From NCBI GenBank assembly GCA_963971575.1, contig OZ020611.1, positions 181,042,071-181,106,070 on the forward strand: a stretch of DNA of 64,000 nucleotides, in the 5' to 3' direction. The translations under genes were made by a program, and so were the position numbers. This DNA is from Liopterus haemorrhoidalis (taxonomy: Eukaryota; Arthropoda; Insecta; Coleoptera; Dytiscidae). The stretch's first letter is position 1. Each line of letters begins with the position of its first letter. This document shows, in pieces, positions 32,200 through 44,374 of this stretch. The notes under the pieces were generated by a model, which saw nothing but the letters and a program-made list of their open reading frames with translations, was not told the origin of the DNA and did not search any database.

Positions 32200-33228
32200 T
32201 ATGACGATTATGATATCCTCATTGATAAGCTGAAACTTTATGGTGGTTGTGATCCCTTGTGGTTTAAGTCGTATTTAACTGGCCGTACCCAAAACATCAA
32301 AATCTACAATTATCTATCTAGAGCAATTCTTGTCACATCTGGAGTACCTCAAGGTACGCCTCTCGGACCTATTCTATTCTCTCTATTTATAAACGATATC
32401 GGTTTATTCGTTAAACATAGCAATTATCTATTGTTTGCGGATGACTTGAAGATATATAGAATCGATGAGAGTATTGCTGACCATGATCTTCTGCAGAAGG
32501 ACCTGGATTCCATTGCACGTTGGTGCATTCAGAACAGTCTTTAGCTGAACTTCTTAAAATGTAAATTTATATGTTTTTCACGCAAGAAAGATCCCTCTGA
32601 CGTAGGCTACGCTCTTAAGGGTGCGCCGCTTCAGTCAGTGTATGAAATTGATGATCTTGGTGTAGTTCTTACTAGAGATCTCTCATTTAACAATCACGTG
32701 AACAGAATCATAAGCAAATCACTGAGGATGTTACGCTTTGTAAAAAGACAAACACGTGATTTTCATGACCTGAACTCCATTAAGATTCTATATTTCACGT
32801 TAATAAGAAGCCAACTGGAGTATGCTACAGTTATATGGAACACCAATCAACTCAATCTTGTTAATCGTATTGAAAATGTCCAAAACAAATTCTGCAAATA
32901 TGCTCTTTTCAAGAAGGGGTTTATGTACGAGTCGATGCCAAGAAGCGAACAGCTAAATGTATTAAACTTCCAAACACTATCCACGAGGCGAAAGGTATAT
33001 GATCTTTGTTTGCTACATAAAATTATAAATGGTACTGCCGGTACACCCAACATACTATCTAGGATATGGTTTCGCGCTCGTGCTTACACCACCAGATCCT
33101 GTGACTTGCTCTACACTTCCCAGCATAGGACTTCTTATGGCCAAAACAAGAGCCTGGATAAAATGAGCAGGTACTATAATGAAGTGGCAGCGGTAGCGAT
33201 ATATTTAACCTGTCTTACTCTAACTTAA
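32200..33228 (+). pseudogene. LINE ORF2, reverse transcriptase C-terminal half
   Basis: Blocks seen in order: LIDKLKLYGG, WFKSYLTGRTQNIKI, TSGVPQGTPLGPILFSLFIN, LLFADDLKIY (Phe replaces the usual Tyr of YADD), DLGVVLTRDLSFNNHV and YFTLIRSQLEYATVIWN. A single TAG at 32542-32544 interrupts an otherwise continuous frame. The protein then runs open to 33228. FADD occurs in some active reverse transcriptases, so that change alone is not decisive; the stop and missing endonuclease are. Confidence 0.85.
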
Positions 33229-33520
33229 AAAGATCGGTTTACTGCCAACTTTGTCCACCGGATCCTTCTGCATGATTTTATGATTTTTTAATTTTTAAAT
33301 TTTATCAATATTTATTATATTGTATATATTATTTTTATTATATTTACTTATTTATATTTCTATTATTTTTATATTGTATAGTTCTTTCTTTTATGCAGCA
33401 ATTTTTACATGATATGTATGTGTATGTATGTGTATATGTGTGTTATATTTATATATGTAGCTATGTACAATTTGGGCACGACCCGTATGTATGAATTTGA
33501 TTAAATACATAATAAATTAT
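32200..33520 (+). mobile_element. 5'-truncated Jockey/CR1-like LINE
   Basis: The copy starts inside the reverse transcriptase (YDILIDKLKLYGG) and continues through the C-terminus into an AT-rich 3' untranslated region of about 290 bp ending near AAATACATAATAAATT. Endonuclease and ORF1 are lost to 5' truncation. Confidence 0.8.
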
Positions 33521-33524
33521 AACA

Positions 33525-33915
33525 GCAGAAATAAAATTGATCCCAACTAGCGGTTTCCTGGGAACATTCTCAGGATGAGAAAAATACTAAACCTAGAAAA
33601 TTCGAAAAGGTGGCGAACCTGCTACCCACAAATTTTTCATGCTATCTTAATGGCACAAAAAATGAAGTTTGCTCGATTGCATTAAAATTCAATATCTGCG
33701 AGTATTCGAGACTCCTTAACATGACTCTGTCATTAGTTTTCCGAACATTTGATTATCTACTCCAAAATTGGTACCCAAATGTAAGCTTAAAATACCAAAA
33801 TTGGATTTTACTTTTATTGGGGTGTTTTTTACTGACGAACGCAATACGGTTTTTAGGGTTTCGTATGCATATCTGCCTGTAAGAGGGTGTCACTACACTC
33901 TGCCATAGATACTGA
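33525..33915. other. No gene recognised
   Basis: AT-rich spacer between two LINEs on opposite strands. No supported feature. Confidence 0.4.
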
Positions 33916-33920
33916 TGTCA

Positions 33921-34825
33921 TACTTTATTTATTTATTTACATTTATTTGGCCACACCAACAGGACACAAGTTCCCAATAATAGGGTGGCACTATTTACAT
34001 AAATTACAATTATTAAATAAATTTAACTAACATAAATAGTAAATACGTATGTATAGTAATACAAAACTTTTTACAATATTCTTGCCCAAAGGGCAGTTAT
34101 AAGTGAATCCTTAGAGTAGTAAATAAAGAAAAAAGAAAAAGATAGCTTGGTAGACGTTACAAACAACGAAGAGCCAATTTTTTAAATGTTGATATATTAG
34201 TACTGAATAGGTCAGGAAAGTTGAGGTTGCAATGATAGGAATTATATAATTCGGATAAACGAGAAACGGGTGAATTCGAAGCATAGTTTGTGCTTTCGTA
34301 GGAAACTAGGAGGAAATTATTATTTCTAATGTGGTAGGAAGGAATTCTGATGGAAAAGAAATCGAGCAATGGGGAACAGTCAATGATATTATTAAAAATT
34401 TTATAAACAATGGACAAGTCGTTAAAGACCCGTCTTTTTTCCATGGATGTTAGATTTGGATTAAAATCGGGAAATTTATAGTTCATAAATTTCACAAATT
34501 TATTTTGTACCTTTTCTAATCTGTTATTATAAGTAAAGTACTGCGGAGACCAGCATACGCTCCCAAATTCCATTTGACTTCGCACAAGCGTTTTAAATAA
34601 AGTCAGTACTGTATGTGGATTTTTGAAATTGCGACTTGTGCGAATAACAAAGCCCAACATTTTTAGCGATTTTTTCGCAATATTGTTAATGTGGACGTCA
34701 AATAAAAGTTTACTATCCAAAGTTATGCCTAGATCTCTCACCTCGGTAACATTCGGTAAATACAGAGAAATGAAGGTAGGGCACCTTGCATTTTTTATAT
34801 TTTTCATTAGATTGCTGTCGTATAA
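33921..34825 (-). mobile_element. 5'-truncated Jockey/CR1-like LINE
   Basis: Minus-strand copy comprising the C-terminal RT region and a 3' tail with AAATAAATGTAAATAAATAA at its low-coordinate end. It belongs to the same broad group as the LINE at 37975-41335 (similar tail and protein) but is a different family. Confidence 0.8.
34157..34807 (-). pseudogene. LINE ORF2 C-terminal region (216 codons open)
   Basis: The frame is fully open: EVRDLGITLDSKLLFDVHIN, AKKSLKMLGFVIRTSRNF, TLFKTLVRSQMEFGSVCWSP and RLEKVQNKFVKF. These are the thumb and connection segments after the polymerase core. The catalytic YADD and everything N-terminal to it are absent through 5' truncation, so it is inactive even without internal stops. 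Lack of stops suggests a fairly recent insertion. Confidence 0.85.
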
Positions 34826-34844
34826 AAAAGGTTAAGAACCACTG
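34826..34844. mobile_element. Lone hAT-like terminus
   Basis: AAAGGTTAAGAACCACTG is the classic outer end of many hAT elements. It lies exactly between the LINE and the Helitron fragment. No partner was found. Confidence 0.45.
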
Positions 34845-34876
34845 GTATATCATATAAAAATATTCGTGGGATATCG

Positions 34877-35491
34877 AATGAAAGATATTCAAGCATCAAC
34901 GAAGAGGTTCTGAACCTTTTGAAGAACGAGTCTGCAACATATCTTAGCATCGATTCAATGGACTGTGAGGACGCTTCAGGAACTGAAAACTATCCAATAG
35001 AATTTTTGAATAGTCTTACCCCTTCAGGGATGTCACATCACAAATTAAACTTAAAAGTAGGGGCAATAATTATGTTGTTATGAAACCTCAACACAAAAAA
35101 GAGCCTATGTAATGGCACACGCCATGTGGTGACAAAATTGTTTGACACTGTTTTGATCTTCCCAAGGAAATCCAGCTTTCGCTCCTAAGATTGATTGAAC
35201 TCCCACCGATCTCGATTTGCTCTTTATATTTCGCCGAAGGCAGTTTCCAGTCAAACTGACATTTTCAATCATGATTAATAAATGCAAGGTCAAACCCTGG
35301 ACTAGGTGGGAGTTTACCTGCTCAATGCAGTGTTCAGCCATATGCAGTTCTTAGTAGCCTTTTCACGGGTACGCCGTGCGACGGACGTTAAAGTGAAAGG
35401 CCAAACCAATGGGAGTACTAATGGGAAACTCCTAAAACAATCCGACTTTTGTTTTATTTATTTTTTTACAAAAAATGTAGGTTTTAAATAA
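34877..35491 (+). pseudogene. Helitron Pif1-type helicase, C-terminal fragment
   Basis: The plus strand reads INEEVLNLLKNESATYLSID, then PIEFLNSLTPSGMSHHKLNL, KVGAIIMLL, a stop, NLNTKKSLCNGTRHVVTKLF. After frameshifts come RRQFPVKLTFSIMINK, MQGQTLD (helicase motif V region, INKSQGQTLD) and VAFSRVRRATDVKV (motif VI, with its Arg residues), ending FTKNVGFK and TAA at 35489-35491. This order is that of the C-terminal helicase half of Helitron Rep-Hel proteins. At least two stops (near 35079 and 35310) and frameshifts make it inactive. I could not define the Helitron 3' end (hairpin plus CTRR). Confidence 0.85.
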
Positions 35492-35494
35492 GTT

Positions 35495-37970
35495 TTGTGG
35501 TATGCTTGCTAACAAATTAACAAAACTTATATATATATAAATTATTTTTATCATTATCGACCGCCAACATGTATAAGGGAGGTGTGTGATCATACCGATT
35601 TTGAAATTTCGAGATTTCGATGAATCTCCACGAATTGAGGTCCTTACATAACGTTTTGACTATTTTTAGCATGATGTATGATGATTTTTATGAAACTTCA
35701 TATTTAAGCTTTCGACATCAATGGCATAAGTTGATCAACTTTTGGTAAAAATCGGTTGACTAGAAATGGGAGTTTACTCGTGTCGATTTTAAGATTTTTG
35801 GGAATATTTCGAAAAAAAATATTTAATAAAATTTGCTATAAAAGCAATAACTAACAACTTTTATTTGAGACATTATTTGATAAAACGAAAAAATTTGATT
35901 TTTTTTTTTTTTTTTGAAGTATCTATTTTTTCATACTAATATGTAACGTTCCCATGGTCATGATAAATAATATATCTGTTAGAAAATATTGGAGATATTT
36001 CTACTCTTGTATGTGTTTTATACAAGTATTTTGTGATGGCGGTCGGTCTTGTGGTGGCCACAGCTGATTTTTTTTCCTGTGATTATTAAATATGAATAAC
36101 CTAAGTTGCTGTTTAACATGAGCAGTAGCTCCATATTAATTTCACAAAGTTGGCTTCAATATTCGCTACTCTTTATAATTGTTTTACAGATATTTATAGT
36201 TTTTTTGTCTTTTAATCAGTTTATTTCCTTTGCCTAACTTGGAATTTACTTGACAAATTATTATAATTGGAATGAAAGCTAGGTGTATATGACATCAATA
36301 AAGGCCACCACTATTCTATTGTACCGAGAGTTTCTTTTTAATTTGGTGATTACCTTTAATCCCTCGAATGACGGGCTTTTCTCCTAGTAGAGTCATATGC
36401 CAGATGAAATGAGCAACACTCAGAATTTAATATTGCATTTAGCTTTTAATTTCTTCCTTTTCTCACATTAGCGTATTTTGAAAATCTACTAATTAAATTT
36501 CTAAAGTATTATTTTCAAAGCAATTATAGGATTTAAATTCCATGTTGAGAAAATTAATGTTATGAGAAGACTTGATAAATTATATAGCTTCTAGTATTAG
36601 AAATCTAGCTCTTTAAAATATTGAAAACCAAAATGATCTTCATTTTGGCATTCATTACTGTACTAATACATTTTTGCCTAGGCGACTTGTGAGTTTGAAG
36701 GTCTTGACTCTTATTATAAACAACCTTTTTCACGTGTTGCTCTGTATGGCGCCCGCTCCTGGCCCAGGTAGGGTAGGAGTACACGACGACACACAAGGGT
36801 TGACTTTGAAATGTCAAAAATATAATGGCGCGGTGCGCGCATCGGAGAATTTATTATAATAAATAAGGTCAGGTTCTTGGTGCAAATGCTTTGCCAATAA
36901 ATTGAATAAAAGAGAAAAAAGGTTTTGGGGATCGCTAATATGTTACAGTATACACAATTTACAGTATATTTAAAAATAATAATGACAGGTGGTGTAGCGT
37001 TGCCAGGAATAATAATAATAATAATAAAATATTTTCAAAAAAAAAAATAGATGAAAAAAAAAACTTAATCAAAAAAATAATTGAACAAAAAATAATTGTA
37101 CAAAAAAAATTTAAACAATTATAATAGTTGCGGACTGCAACAGTTAATAGCGGTAAGCGCGGGTGAAGACGTTCGATAACACTGAAAATTAATCCCACCA
37201 TAAATTATAAAAAAATCTTGATTCTAAATTTAAAGAAAAATTTAAATTAAAAATCTACAAAAAGGGATGGATTTAAATGATTTCTCAACTCAAAATGTTG
37301 AGAAATGGGTACAAATCTACTAGTAAATTTATAACAAATATATTTGACTAAATTAAACAAAAGAAACATTATTTAAGCAGAACGAATCGCAGGAAGAAAC
37401 AGTATAACACGAGTTCGTACTGAGTGCAGCAACTAATGACGTCACTCAATAAAATGACAAAATTTTAAATAAATTTAACATAGACAGTTTATATAAATAA
37501 AATTTAGAACATTATTAACAACCTTTCTCTCTGGTCTCACAAAAATGCAGTAATTAATTAATTACTGCCACAATGACTGATTTTAATCACACAAGAAATC
37601 TGTAGGGAAAACTCCAGAAAAAATAACTATAACAAAATATAAATTTAATAATTAGTATACCCTGATATATTAATTTACAATCTACACAAATCAGAGGATC
37701 CTGATTAAATTGAAACTGATTTTAAACTATTACTTCAATATAAAAATCAAAAACATGTCTGCTCATCTTGGTAGAGAATTATTAATAAAATTAAGATGGA
37801 TGATTTTGACTAGCAAAAATCTTACGCGGCTCTAAACATGTTTTATTTTAAGGAAAACAAATTGCTATTCTAAATAAATCAAAATTAGGTTTAACATAAT
37901 ACAATAATAAATTATTATAGTATTATATAATATTATATAAAATATTATTGTATCAGGTAAAGTGTATGGT
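35495..37970. other. No gene recognised
   Basis: A long AT-rich stretch. (AAT)n at about 37007-37026 and A-runs to 37110; a slightly GC-richer phrase at 36745-36845. No supported gene. Confidence 0.4.
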
Positions 37971-38161
37971 AATATTTATTTATTTATTTATTTATTTATG
38001 TAATTGAGTTGTACACAAGACGAACCTAAAAACTACAACTTCGATTGCTATACATTACAATATAGTAACTTAATATTTAACAAATTTAGCCATTAAGACG
38101 GTAATTGGATAATTGATAAATCAAAAAAAAAAAAAAACAAATATATATACAGAAGAATGAA

Positions 38162-41020
38162 TTAATTTTCATTAATAGTACTTTGAACACTAAATGTATG
38201 AAGGCGGCGTTTTATAGTGTTTAAACTCAAATGAAACGGATCTGCCTCCAATAATATATTATTAAATGTAGAAACTAATCGGTTTAAGGGGGCGTTTTGG
38301 GCATAGTTACTTCTAGCAAAAGGTTGTCTAAAAAGGTATTTATTTCTTAAGTTGCGAAGCGGTATATTTAAATTTATATTCATAAGGAGATACGGTGAAT
38401 CAATTAAGTTTTTAATAATTTTAGTAAGAAAAATTACATCATTGTTCATGCGTCTGCAATGCAAGGTAATCATTTTGAAATAATAACATCTTGATAAGTA
38501 TGAAACATGTGATATTGGGAAGCGATAACTCAAATAATTCAGAAATTTCTTTTGAATTGATTCTAAGCGACGATCATATACATTATATCTGGGATTCCAT
38601 ATAACGGAACAATAATTTAAATGGCATAAGACAAAGGCGTTATAAAGTGTTATAAATGTATGGTGATTTTTAAATATTTTGCATGTTCTAAATATAAATC
38701 CTAGATTCTGGTACGCTTTCTTACATACATGATCAATATGTACATTGAATAGAAATTTTTGATCAAAATACATTCCCAAGTCTTTTATAACAGATACTTC
38801 CTTTAGCAAGTTGGTATCGATGTTATAGTGATTCTGGATTAAGTTAATATTTTTGGAAAACGTTATTTGATAACATTTTTCATAGTTGAGATGAAGTTTA
38901 TTATTAACGCAGTAAGTATGTAAGTTAGACAGTTCCTGTTGCATTATGACACAATCCGTTAAAGAAGATATTGTTCTAAATATTTTTAAATCGTCGGCGT
39001 ATAAGAGAAAATTTGAGTGATGAAAACATTCGTTTATATCATTAATAAAGACAATAAAAAGTAATGGTCCAAGGTGCGACCCTTGCGGAACACCGGACGT
39101 GGTATAAAAATATTTAGAAATAAATCCATTTAGAGCAACAGCCTGAGATCTATTCTTTATGTAAGAGCACACCCATCTCAACAGATCTCCATGTACACCG
39201 ACTTGTGCCAACTTTGAAAGAAGAATATTATGATTTAGCTTATCAAAAGCTTTGCTGAAGTCGGTGTACACGGAGTCCACCTGAAGACGAGAGTCCATTG
39301 CCTGAAAAATAAAATTCGAGTAAGCTAGAAGGTTGGATTCGACTGAGCGACCCTTAAAAAATCCGTGTTATTCCGGAATAATGACATTTTTCAACGAATT
39401 AAACAAGTGATCGTATATGATTTTTTCAAAAAGCTTAGGGATGATTGATAGAATTGAAACTGGTCTATAATTTTTAATATTATGTCTATCCCCTGATTTA
39501 AAAATTGGGAATATCAAAGATTTTTTCCACAAATTTGGGAATATACCACTACTTACAGATTTTATAAAAATTATGGATAGGGGCACAACAAAACCTGAAG
39601 CGCAATTTTTAAGTAATATTGCTGGAATACCATCAGGTCCAGCTCCCTTATTTATATCTAAGGATAAGAGGCGTTGAAATATATCACCCTCAACTATCAA
39701 GTCTGTGGCCAAAGACAAATTATCTGCAAAAGAGGAAATATTATAAGAGGGGTCGTTATCGGGTTCGAAAACAGATTCAAAATAAGCGGCGAACATATTG
39801 ACTATATCATGACCTGTGGTTGCTGAAGTATTATTGAAGTTCATTATATTAGGAATGTTAGATGATGGGCCTCTTTTCATTTTAGAAAATTTCCAAATTT
39901 GTTTGGGGTCATTTTGTAAGTTTATTTCAAGAGATTTCAAATAATTTTTATAATCAGATTCAATTAAGAATTTGCATCTACTTCTAAGAATGCTGAAAGT
40001 TATATAATCATTGTAATTCTTGTAAATTTTCCATTTTTTATGATATTTATGTTTTTCCTTAATTACCTTAATTGTGGAGAGAGCGTACCAGAGTGAAAAT
40101 TTATTATAAAATTTTGGTTTTAAAGGAACATGTAGACCCAAAATTTCATTCAGCTTACTATAAAACGTCTCCGTCATTTGATCGACGTTCAAATTTACGA
40201 ACTGATTTTCCCAATCTATAGATATTAGATCCAATGTAATAGAATCAAAATTAGCATTGGTGAAGTTATAACATTTAAAGGATATATTTGTATTTAAATT
40301 AGTGAGTTTGAAAAATGATTTTAATGTTACTGCAAGAGGGGGATGATGATGATCAATATTTATGAGAGGAAAATCATTTCGTTCGACTTTTATGTTACAA
40401 AGTTTATTATGGAGTATTAAATCAAGAATTTTACAATTAGCATTAGTTATTGAATTATACTGTGCCAAATCGCAAAAAGAAATAGTATCGCACAATATAT
40501 TCGATCTAAAATTATTAACATAAGACGGAGTCAAAAAATTTTGGTTACTGAGCTTCCAAGTAATTTGGGGGATATTGAAATCTCCACAAATCAAAATAGG
40601 ATCATTTTCGATGTGACACAGTATATCACATAAATGGTTCAAAAAATTACAAAGTGCATTATCGTCATTGGGTGGCAAGTAAACGCAACAAATATGGAGT
40701 TTAAAAGTAGGAACTTTAATTGTAACCCACATAGCTTCGACATTAGGAGAAAGCCAGGCTGTATTCACAAAAGAGGGTATATTATTATTTATAGCGATAA
40801 TGACACCACCACCATCGGATTTTTTTGAAGTAAAAGAATTTCTGTCACTTCTGTATACCCTGTAACTTTCTGGAAACAATTCTTTATCAAAAACACTAGA
40901 GTTTAGCCAAGATTCGGTAAGACATAAGATATCATAATTACTATTTAAACAATTTAGATAAAAATCATGACATTTGGTTCTTAGACCATGAACATTTTGA
41001 TAATAAATGCACAGATCCAT
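38162..41020 (-). pseudogene. LINE ORF2: endonuclease plus reverse transcriptase, one nonsense codon
   Basis: The frame opens at 41020 with MDLCIYYQNVHGLRTK. Endonuclease signatures: YYQNVHGL (residues 6-13), TESWL (35-39, catalytic Glu), ILICGDFN (about 140-148) and NIDHHHPP (about 220). Reverse transcriptase blocks: NKGAGPDGIPAILLK, NYRPVSILSIIPKLFEKI, VYTDFSKAFDKLNHNIL, SGVPQGSHLGPLLF and LLYADDLKIF with intact YADD. The only interruption seen is a TAA at 39367-39365, directly after VIIPE, where related proteins usually have Gln; one base change of a CAA codon explains it. The frame continues unbroken after it, about 950 codons in total. Replication would depend on the enzyme of another copy. 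Confidence 0.9.
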
Positions 41021-41084
41021 AAAAAAATAATAATTAATTGTTATAATGTCTTAGAGAGGTGACAACTAACAGAGTTACACCAAA

Positions 41085-41335
41085 CTATAACTTATTGGTA
41101 TCCAGTTCATTAGTGATGACTATAACAGGTGACCGTTCGTTTTTTCTGACATAAATACAGCAGTTATTGATCCATACAAACTTATAATTCTTAGTTCGAG
41201 CGAGATCGCGAGTTTGTTTAAATAGAAGTTTATTTTGATTGGTCAAATGTTCATTAATAAAGATATTATTTTGAAAATTTGGTGAATATATTTGTATTTT
41301 GGAAATAAAATATAGGGAGGTTCTAAACATGTTTT
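41085..41335 (-). pseudogene. LINE ORF1 C-terminus (FP25K-like domain), truncated
   Basis: The open frame includes NNIFINEHLTNQNKLLFKQT, RDLARTKNYKFVWINNCCIY and VRKNERSPVIVITNELD. This is the C-terminal domain resembling the baculovirus FP protein that many insect LINE ORF1 proteins share (INE.LT....LL..AR.LA...YK.VWV..G...VRK). Only the last 80 or so residues remain. It ends about 65 bp upstream of ORF2 on the same strand, the usual order of the two ORFs. Confidence 0.8.
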
Positions 41336-41339
41336 TTCT

Positions 41340-43235
41340 ATAAAATGAATATTTATTTAAATTAAGTAAGATTGATAATTAAACGGAAATAAAATGTAAT
41401 TTAGGATATAAAATGAAAAATACAAGGTGGTACGCTCTAAGCGGGCGCTTCACTCTGAAACGGTCGCATATATGATACGATTCCATATTAATACCCATAA
41501 GAATTATCCCTATGGCGCACTCATATGCTATATGAAATATAAATAACAAAATATTGTTTCAATATATAGATCTCAAAAATATTTAATCTCTCTTCCGTAT
41601 TTTTATTTTTTACTTTTTGTTTGAAAAATGAAAACAATAATATTGTCAAGATTTAATAAAATATCAATATAATATTTGTTTTGTTTAGTTTACTTTAAGC
41701 TTTTGTTTGTGTAACAGTTTTGTTGTTTTAGGTTTTGGTTGTTTGAGTTATTTTTGACACAGGTTATAGGGAGATATATAAATTGTCGATAGAATTATGT
41801 TGTTAGATTCAGCTTGTCAAGTTTTTAAAAGTTGCTCGAAAAAACAAAACAGTTTAAAATATTTGGAAAATTGCACAGATTTTGTATTCAGCAACGGTAT
41901 CTGGAAGTGCTTTATGACGGTAATAAAAAATGGATGTGAGTGTGAATTTTCACAACTTTAAGGTTTTTGCATAAGCGCAGACTGGTATTCTGAGACTGGG
42001 TCGGGCAGTTGATAATACTCATAACCCTTCTGTAAGTTATGATGTAAGAAACAGGGTAGGTTTATTAGGCCCAATAATCACCGGCCCACCGGGCGATCGC
42101 CTTATCCCTCTTAGGCGGGTTGCACACTTATACGACATTTATTCACGACACGTCGACAACATGTCGCAGATATTTCGCTTCATTTCCAACACACGTACTT
42201 TTATGACGATTTGCAGACCAAGCAGACACATCGCAGACGTCAAACGAAAGTATTCGTTATCGAATACTTCAACCATTTTTTTTTTTAAGTTGGGCCTTGA
42301 CGAACATTCAGTATCAACGGCGTTGGTACGCCATTAGGACGTTACACATTCTGTGCACTTGCGTACGACAGCTTGATTTTAACTTTTCTCTGACAGATAA
42401 CGCCGTCCAAACGCCGTCAACGCGCCGTAGAACTCGTTGCATTCTGTTCCCCACTTTAACCATAAAACACTATTAAATCATAAACTATAAAAATTATAAC
42501 TATGAAACACATGTGTAGTGAATATTCACATGTGTGAGAAAATTGAGGAATATATTTTTATTAATAAATATCGTTTTTATTTCATAAATATAATATTGAT
42601 ACTAAAAAGTAATGAATTCAATAGCATTTTATGTCTACCTGCCAAAAATGTATCAATTACCAATTTAATTTAATTTATAAATATTAAATTCATGTAGGTA
42701 TGCAAATTTACGAAGCTTATAAAACTTCATAAAACAAAACAAAAACTGAATTTATTTCATTTGGTTCCGGCATAAAATTTAGTTTTATTAGTAATAGAAA
42801 AATTGTTGTGAAATGTAAATTTCCAAAATTAGGGTTTTGTAGAAATCTATTTTCTTAAATGAAACACCGAATCTATATTTCAATATTGTTTATTAAAAAC
42901 CTGGATAAAATGTTGACATTACATTTGATTTTCTTGCCAAAATTATTCTTGACAAAATTTTATATTTTTTATGTATATTTTTCCATGCTTTTTTTTTTTT
43001 AATTAATTTTGTATTTACTGAGGATTGGTACATACATGAACTTCCACAACATTTTTCAATGTCTATGATAACTGCATATCACAGGCTGAAGAAGCATTTA
43101 ATGAAATAAATATATGTATACATAACAAAAGTGTTTCTTTTTAAATCGTCATAAAGGTGAAATTAATTAATTAATTCATGGGACGTTTTGCATTTTATTT
43201 CAGTAAATGCAAATATATAGCTTTAGATATAGTAT
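41340..43235. other. No gene recognised
   Basis: AT-rich DNA with a GC-richer island at 42060-42440 that contains several CpG-rich phrases and the palindrome-like TATTCGTTATCGAATA, but no frame or defined ends. Confidence 0.35.
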
Positions 43236-43240
43236 ACCCG

Positions 43241-43430
43241 ATTTTTTTTTTTGTTTTTTTAGTTTTACGTTTATGGGCCTTTACTACTAAGACAATTAGC
43301 AATTAGCAATTAGCAATTAGCAGGATAATAGTAATTTTTTGTGTTGAAAATTCCATGCCTGAACAGGATTTGAACCCGAGACATTAGCAACGCAAGGTAC
43401 TTGTATTACCACTACGCTATGCTGGTCGGC
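43241..43430 (-). mobile_element. tRNA-derived SINE, family 2 (minus copy)
   Basis: Read on the minus strand: GCCGACCAGCATAGCGTAGT with an A-box-like TAGCGTAGTGGTA, a B-box GGGTTCAAATCCTG, then GTTCAGGCATGGAATTTTC, a body, and an A-rich tail at 43241-43262. Four tandem copies of CAATTAG lie in the body. It is homologous to the copy at 48335-48504. Confidence 0.8.
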
Positions 43431-43871
43431 TACACCGGAAATTGTAACTAACTAATATTTTTAAATGCCTATTTGCTGTAATGCTGTTATGAGAAGGTAG
43501 AAAACAAAACCAACTTTATCACAGTCATCAAAACTTTGTATTCAAAAAAAAAATTTTTTTCTAGTTTAGTTTTATCACTACAATGTTTTTTTTTTTTTTT
43601 TGGTAAATCTACTGTTTATGGTAATACGATTAAGATTAAATAAGTCACCCACATCGAAAATTGAATAGTTTGTGAAATGATTCACTTTTTTGTTTGGAAA
43701 AAGTTAGTTTTGCTGAGACTTTCTGGATAATGTAAGTTTTGCTGAGATTTGACTGGATAAAGTTGGTTTTGCACCTAATAGCTTCCAGTCTCATTTCTTA
43801 AGAACAATATAATAAAAGCAAAATAAAATATTTGATGCAAAGGTTATGGATTAAAATTTTGTTAGAGATTG

Positions 43872-43874
<3 letters not shown>

Positions 43875-43907
<33 letters not shown>
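43875..43907. repeat. (TA)n microsatellite
   Basis: TA run just upstream of the pogo-like MITE. Confidence 0.95.
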
Positions 43908-43908
<1 letters not shown>

Positions 43909-43915
43909 CAAATTA

Positions 43916-44369
43916 CAGTAATACCCCGTTACTCGACTGCCTCGTGGCTCGACGGTTTCGCCACTTGACGTAAATGTCGAGAGTGAGAGTCGACGGAGCA
44001 TCGCTACCCGACGCGTGATCGAGTACCGATCACGTAATACATATTTTGGTAAACAAAGCGAAATGAACGCATGTCAGCAGTTTGCGCCTAGATATCTTGA
44101 CGAAAACTACTAAGAATTAGTGTTGCTATAAATTTTTAGTTTTTTGCTAAAATAAGTGATTTATATTTATAACTATGGGTCCAAAGGATAGAAATGCCAG
44201 CATAGCTAAAAGGAAAACATATACATATATGTATTTCCTTATATGTATATGTATATATGTACATATGATTCCCTTTATTTCTTATAGAGAAATTTGAATC
44301 GTCACTCGACGGATTCGCTACTCGACGCTTTTTCAGAACGAATTAACGTCGAGTAGCGGGGTATTACTG
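43916..44369 (+). mobile_element. pogo/Tigger-like MITE (454 bp)
   Basis: The ends CAGTAATACCCCGTTACTCG and, from the other strand, CAGTAATACCCCGCTACTCG are near-perfect inverted repeats starting with CAG, and TA lies just outside both. This matches pogo/Tigger-class elements. At 44175 an ATG opens MGPKDRNASIAKRKTY, closely like the first residues of Tigger/pogo transposases, and then the coding region is cut off. The terminal regions are rich in CTCGAC/GTCGAG repeats and CpG, unlike the surrounding DNA. Confidence 0.85.
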
Positions 44370-44374
44370 TATTT

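Larger units (their letters stand above)
37975..41335 (-). mobile_element. Nearly complete Jockey/CR1-like LINE, truncated in ORF1
   Basis: About 3.36 kb on the minus strand: the end of ORF1 (41335-41085), ORF2 with endonuclease and reverse transcriptase (41020-38162), a 3' untranslated region and an (AAAT)n tail at 37975-38000. The 5' truncation falls inside ORF1. It is the best-preserved retroelement in the window. Confidence 0.9.

Noticed and set aside
33410..33470. (TATG)n-like run as a satellite
   Set aside because: It is a short, impure stretch inside a LINE 3' untranslated region.
35105..35341. Minus-strand 78-residue protein
   Set aside because: It is the antisense shadow of the Helitron helicase fragment read on the plus strand.
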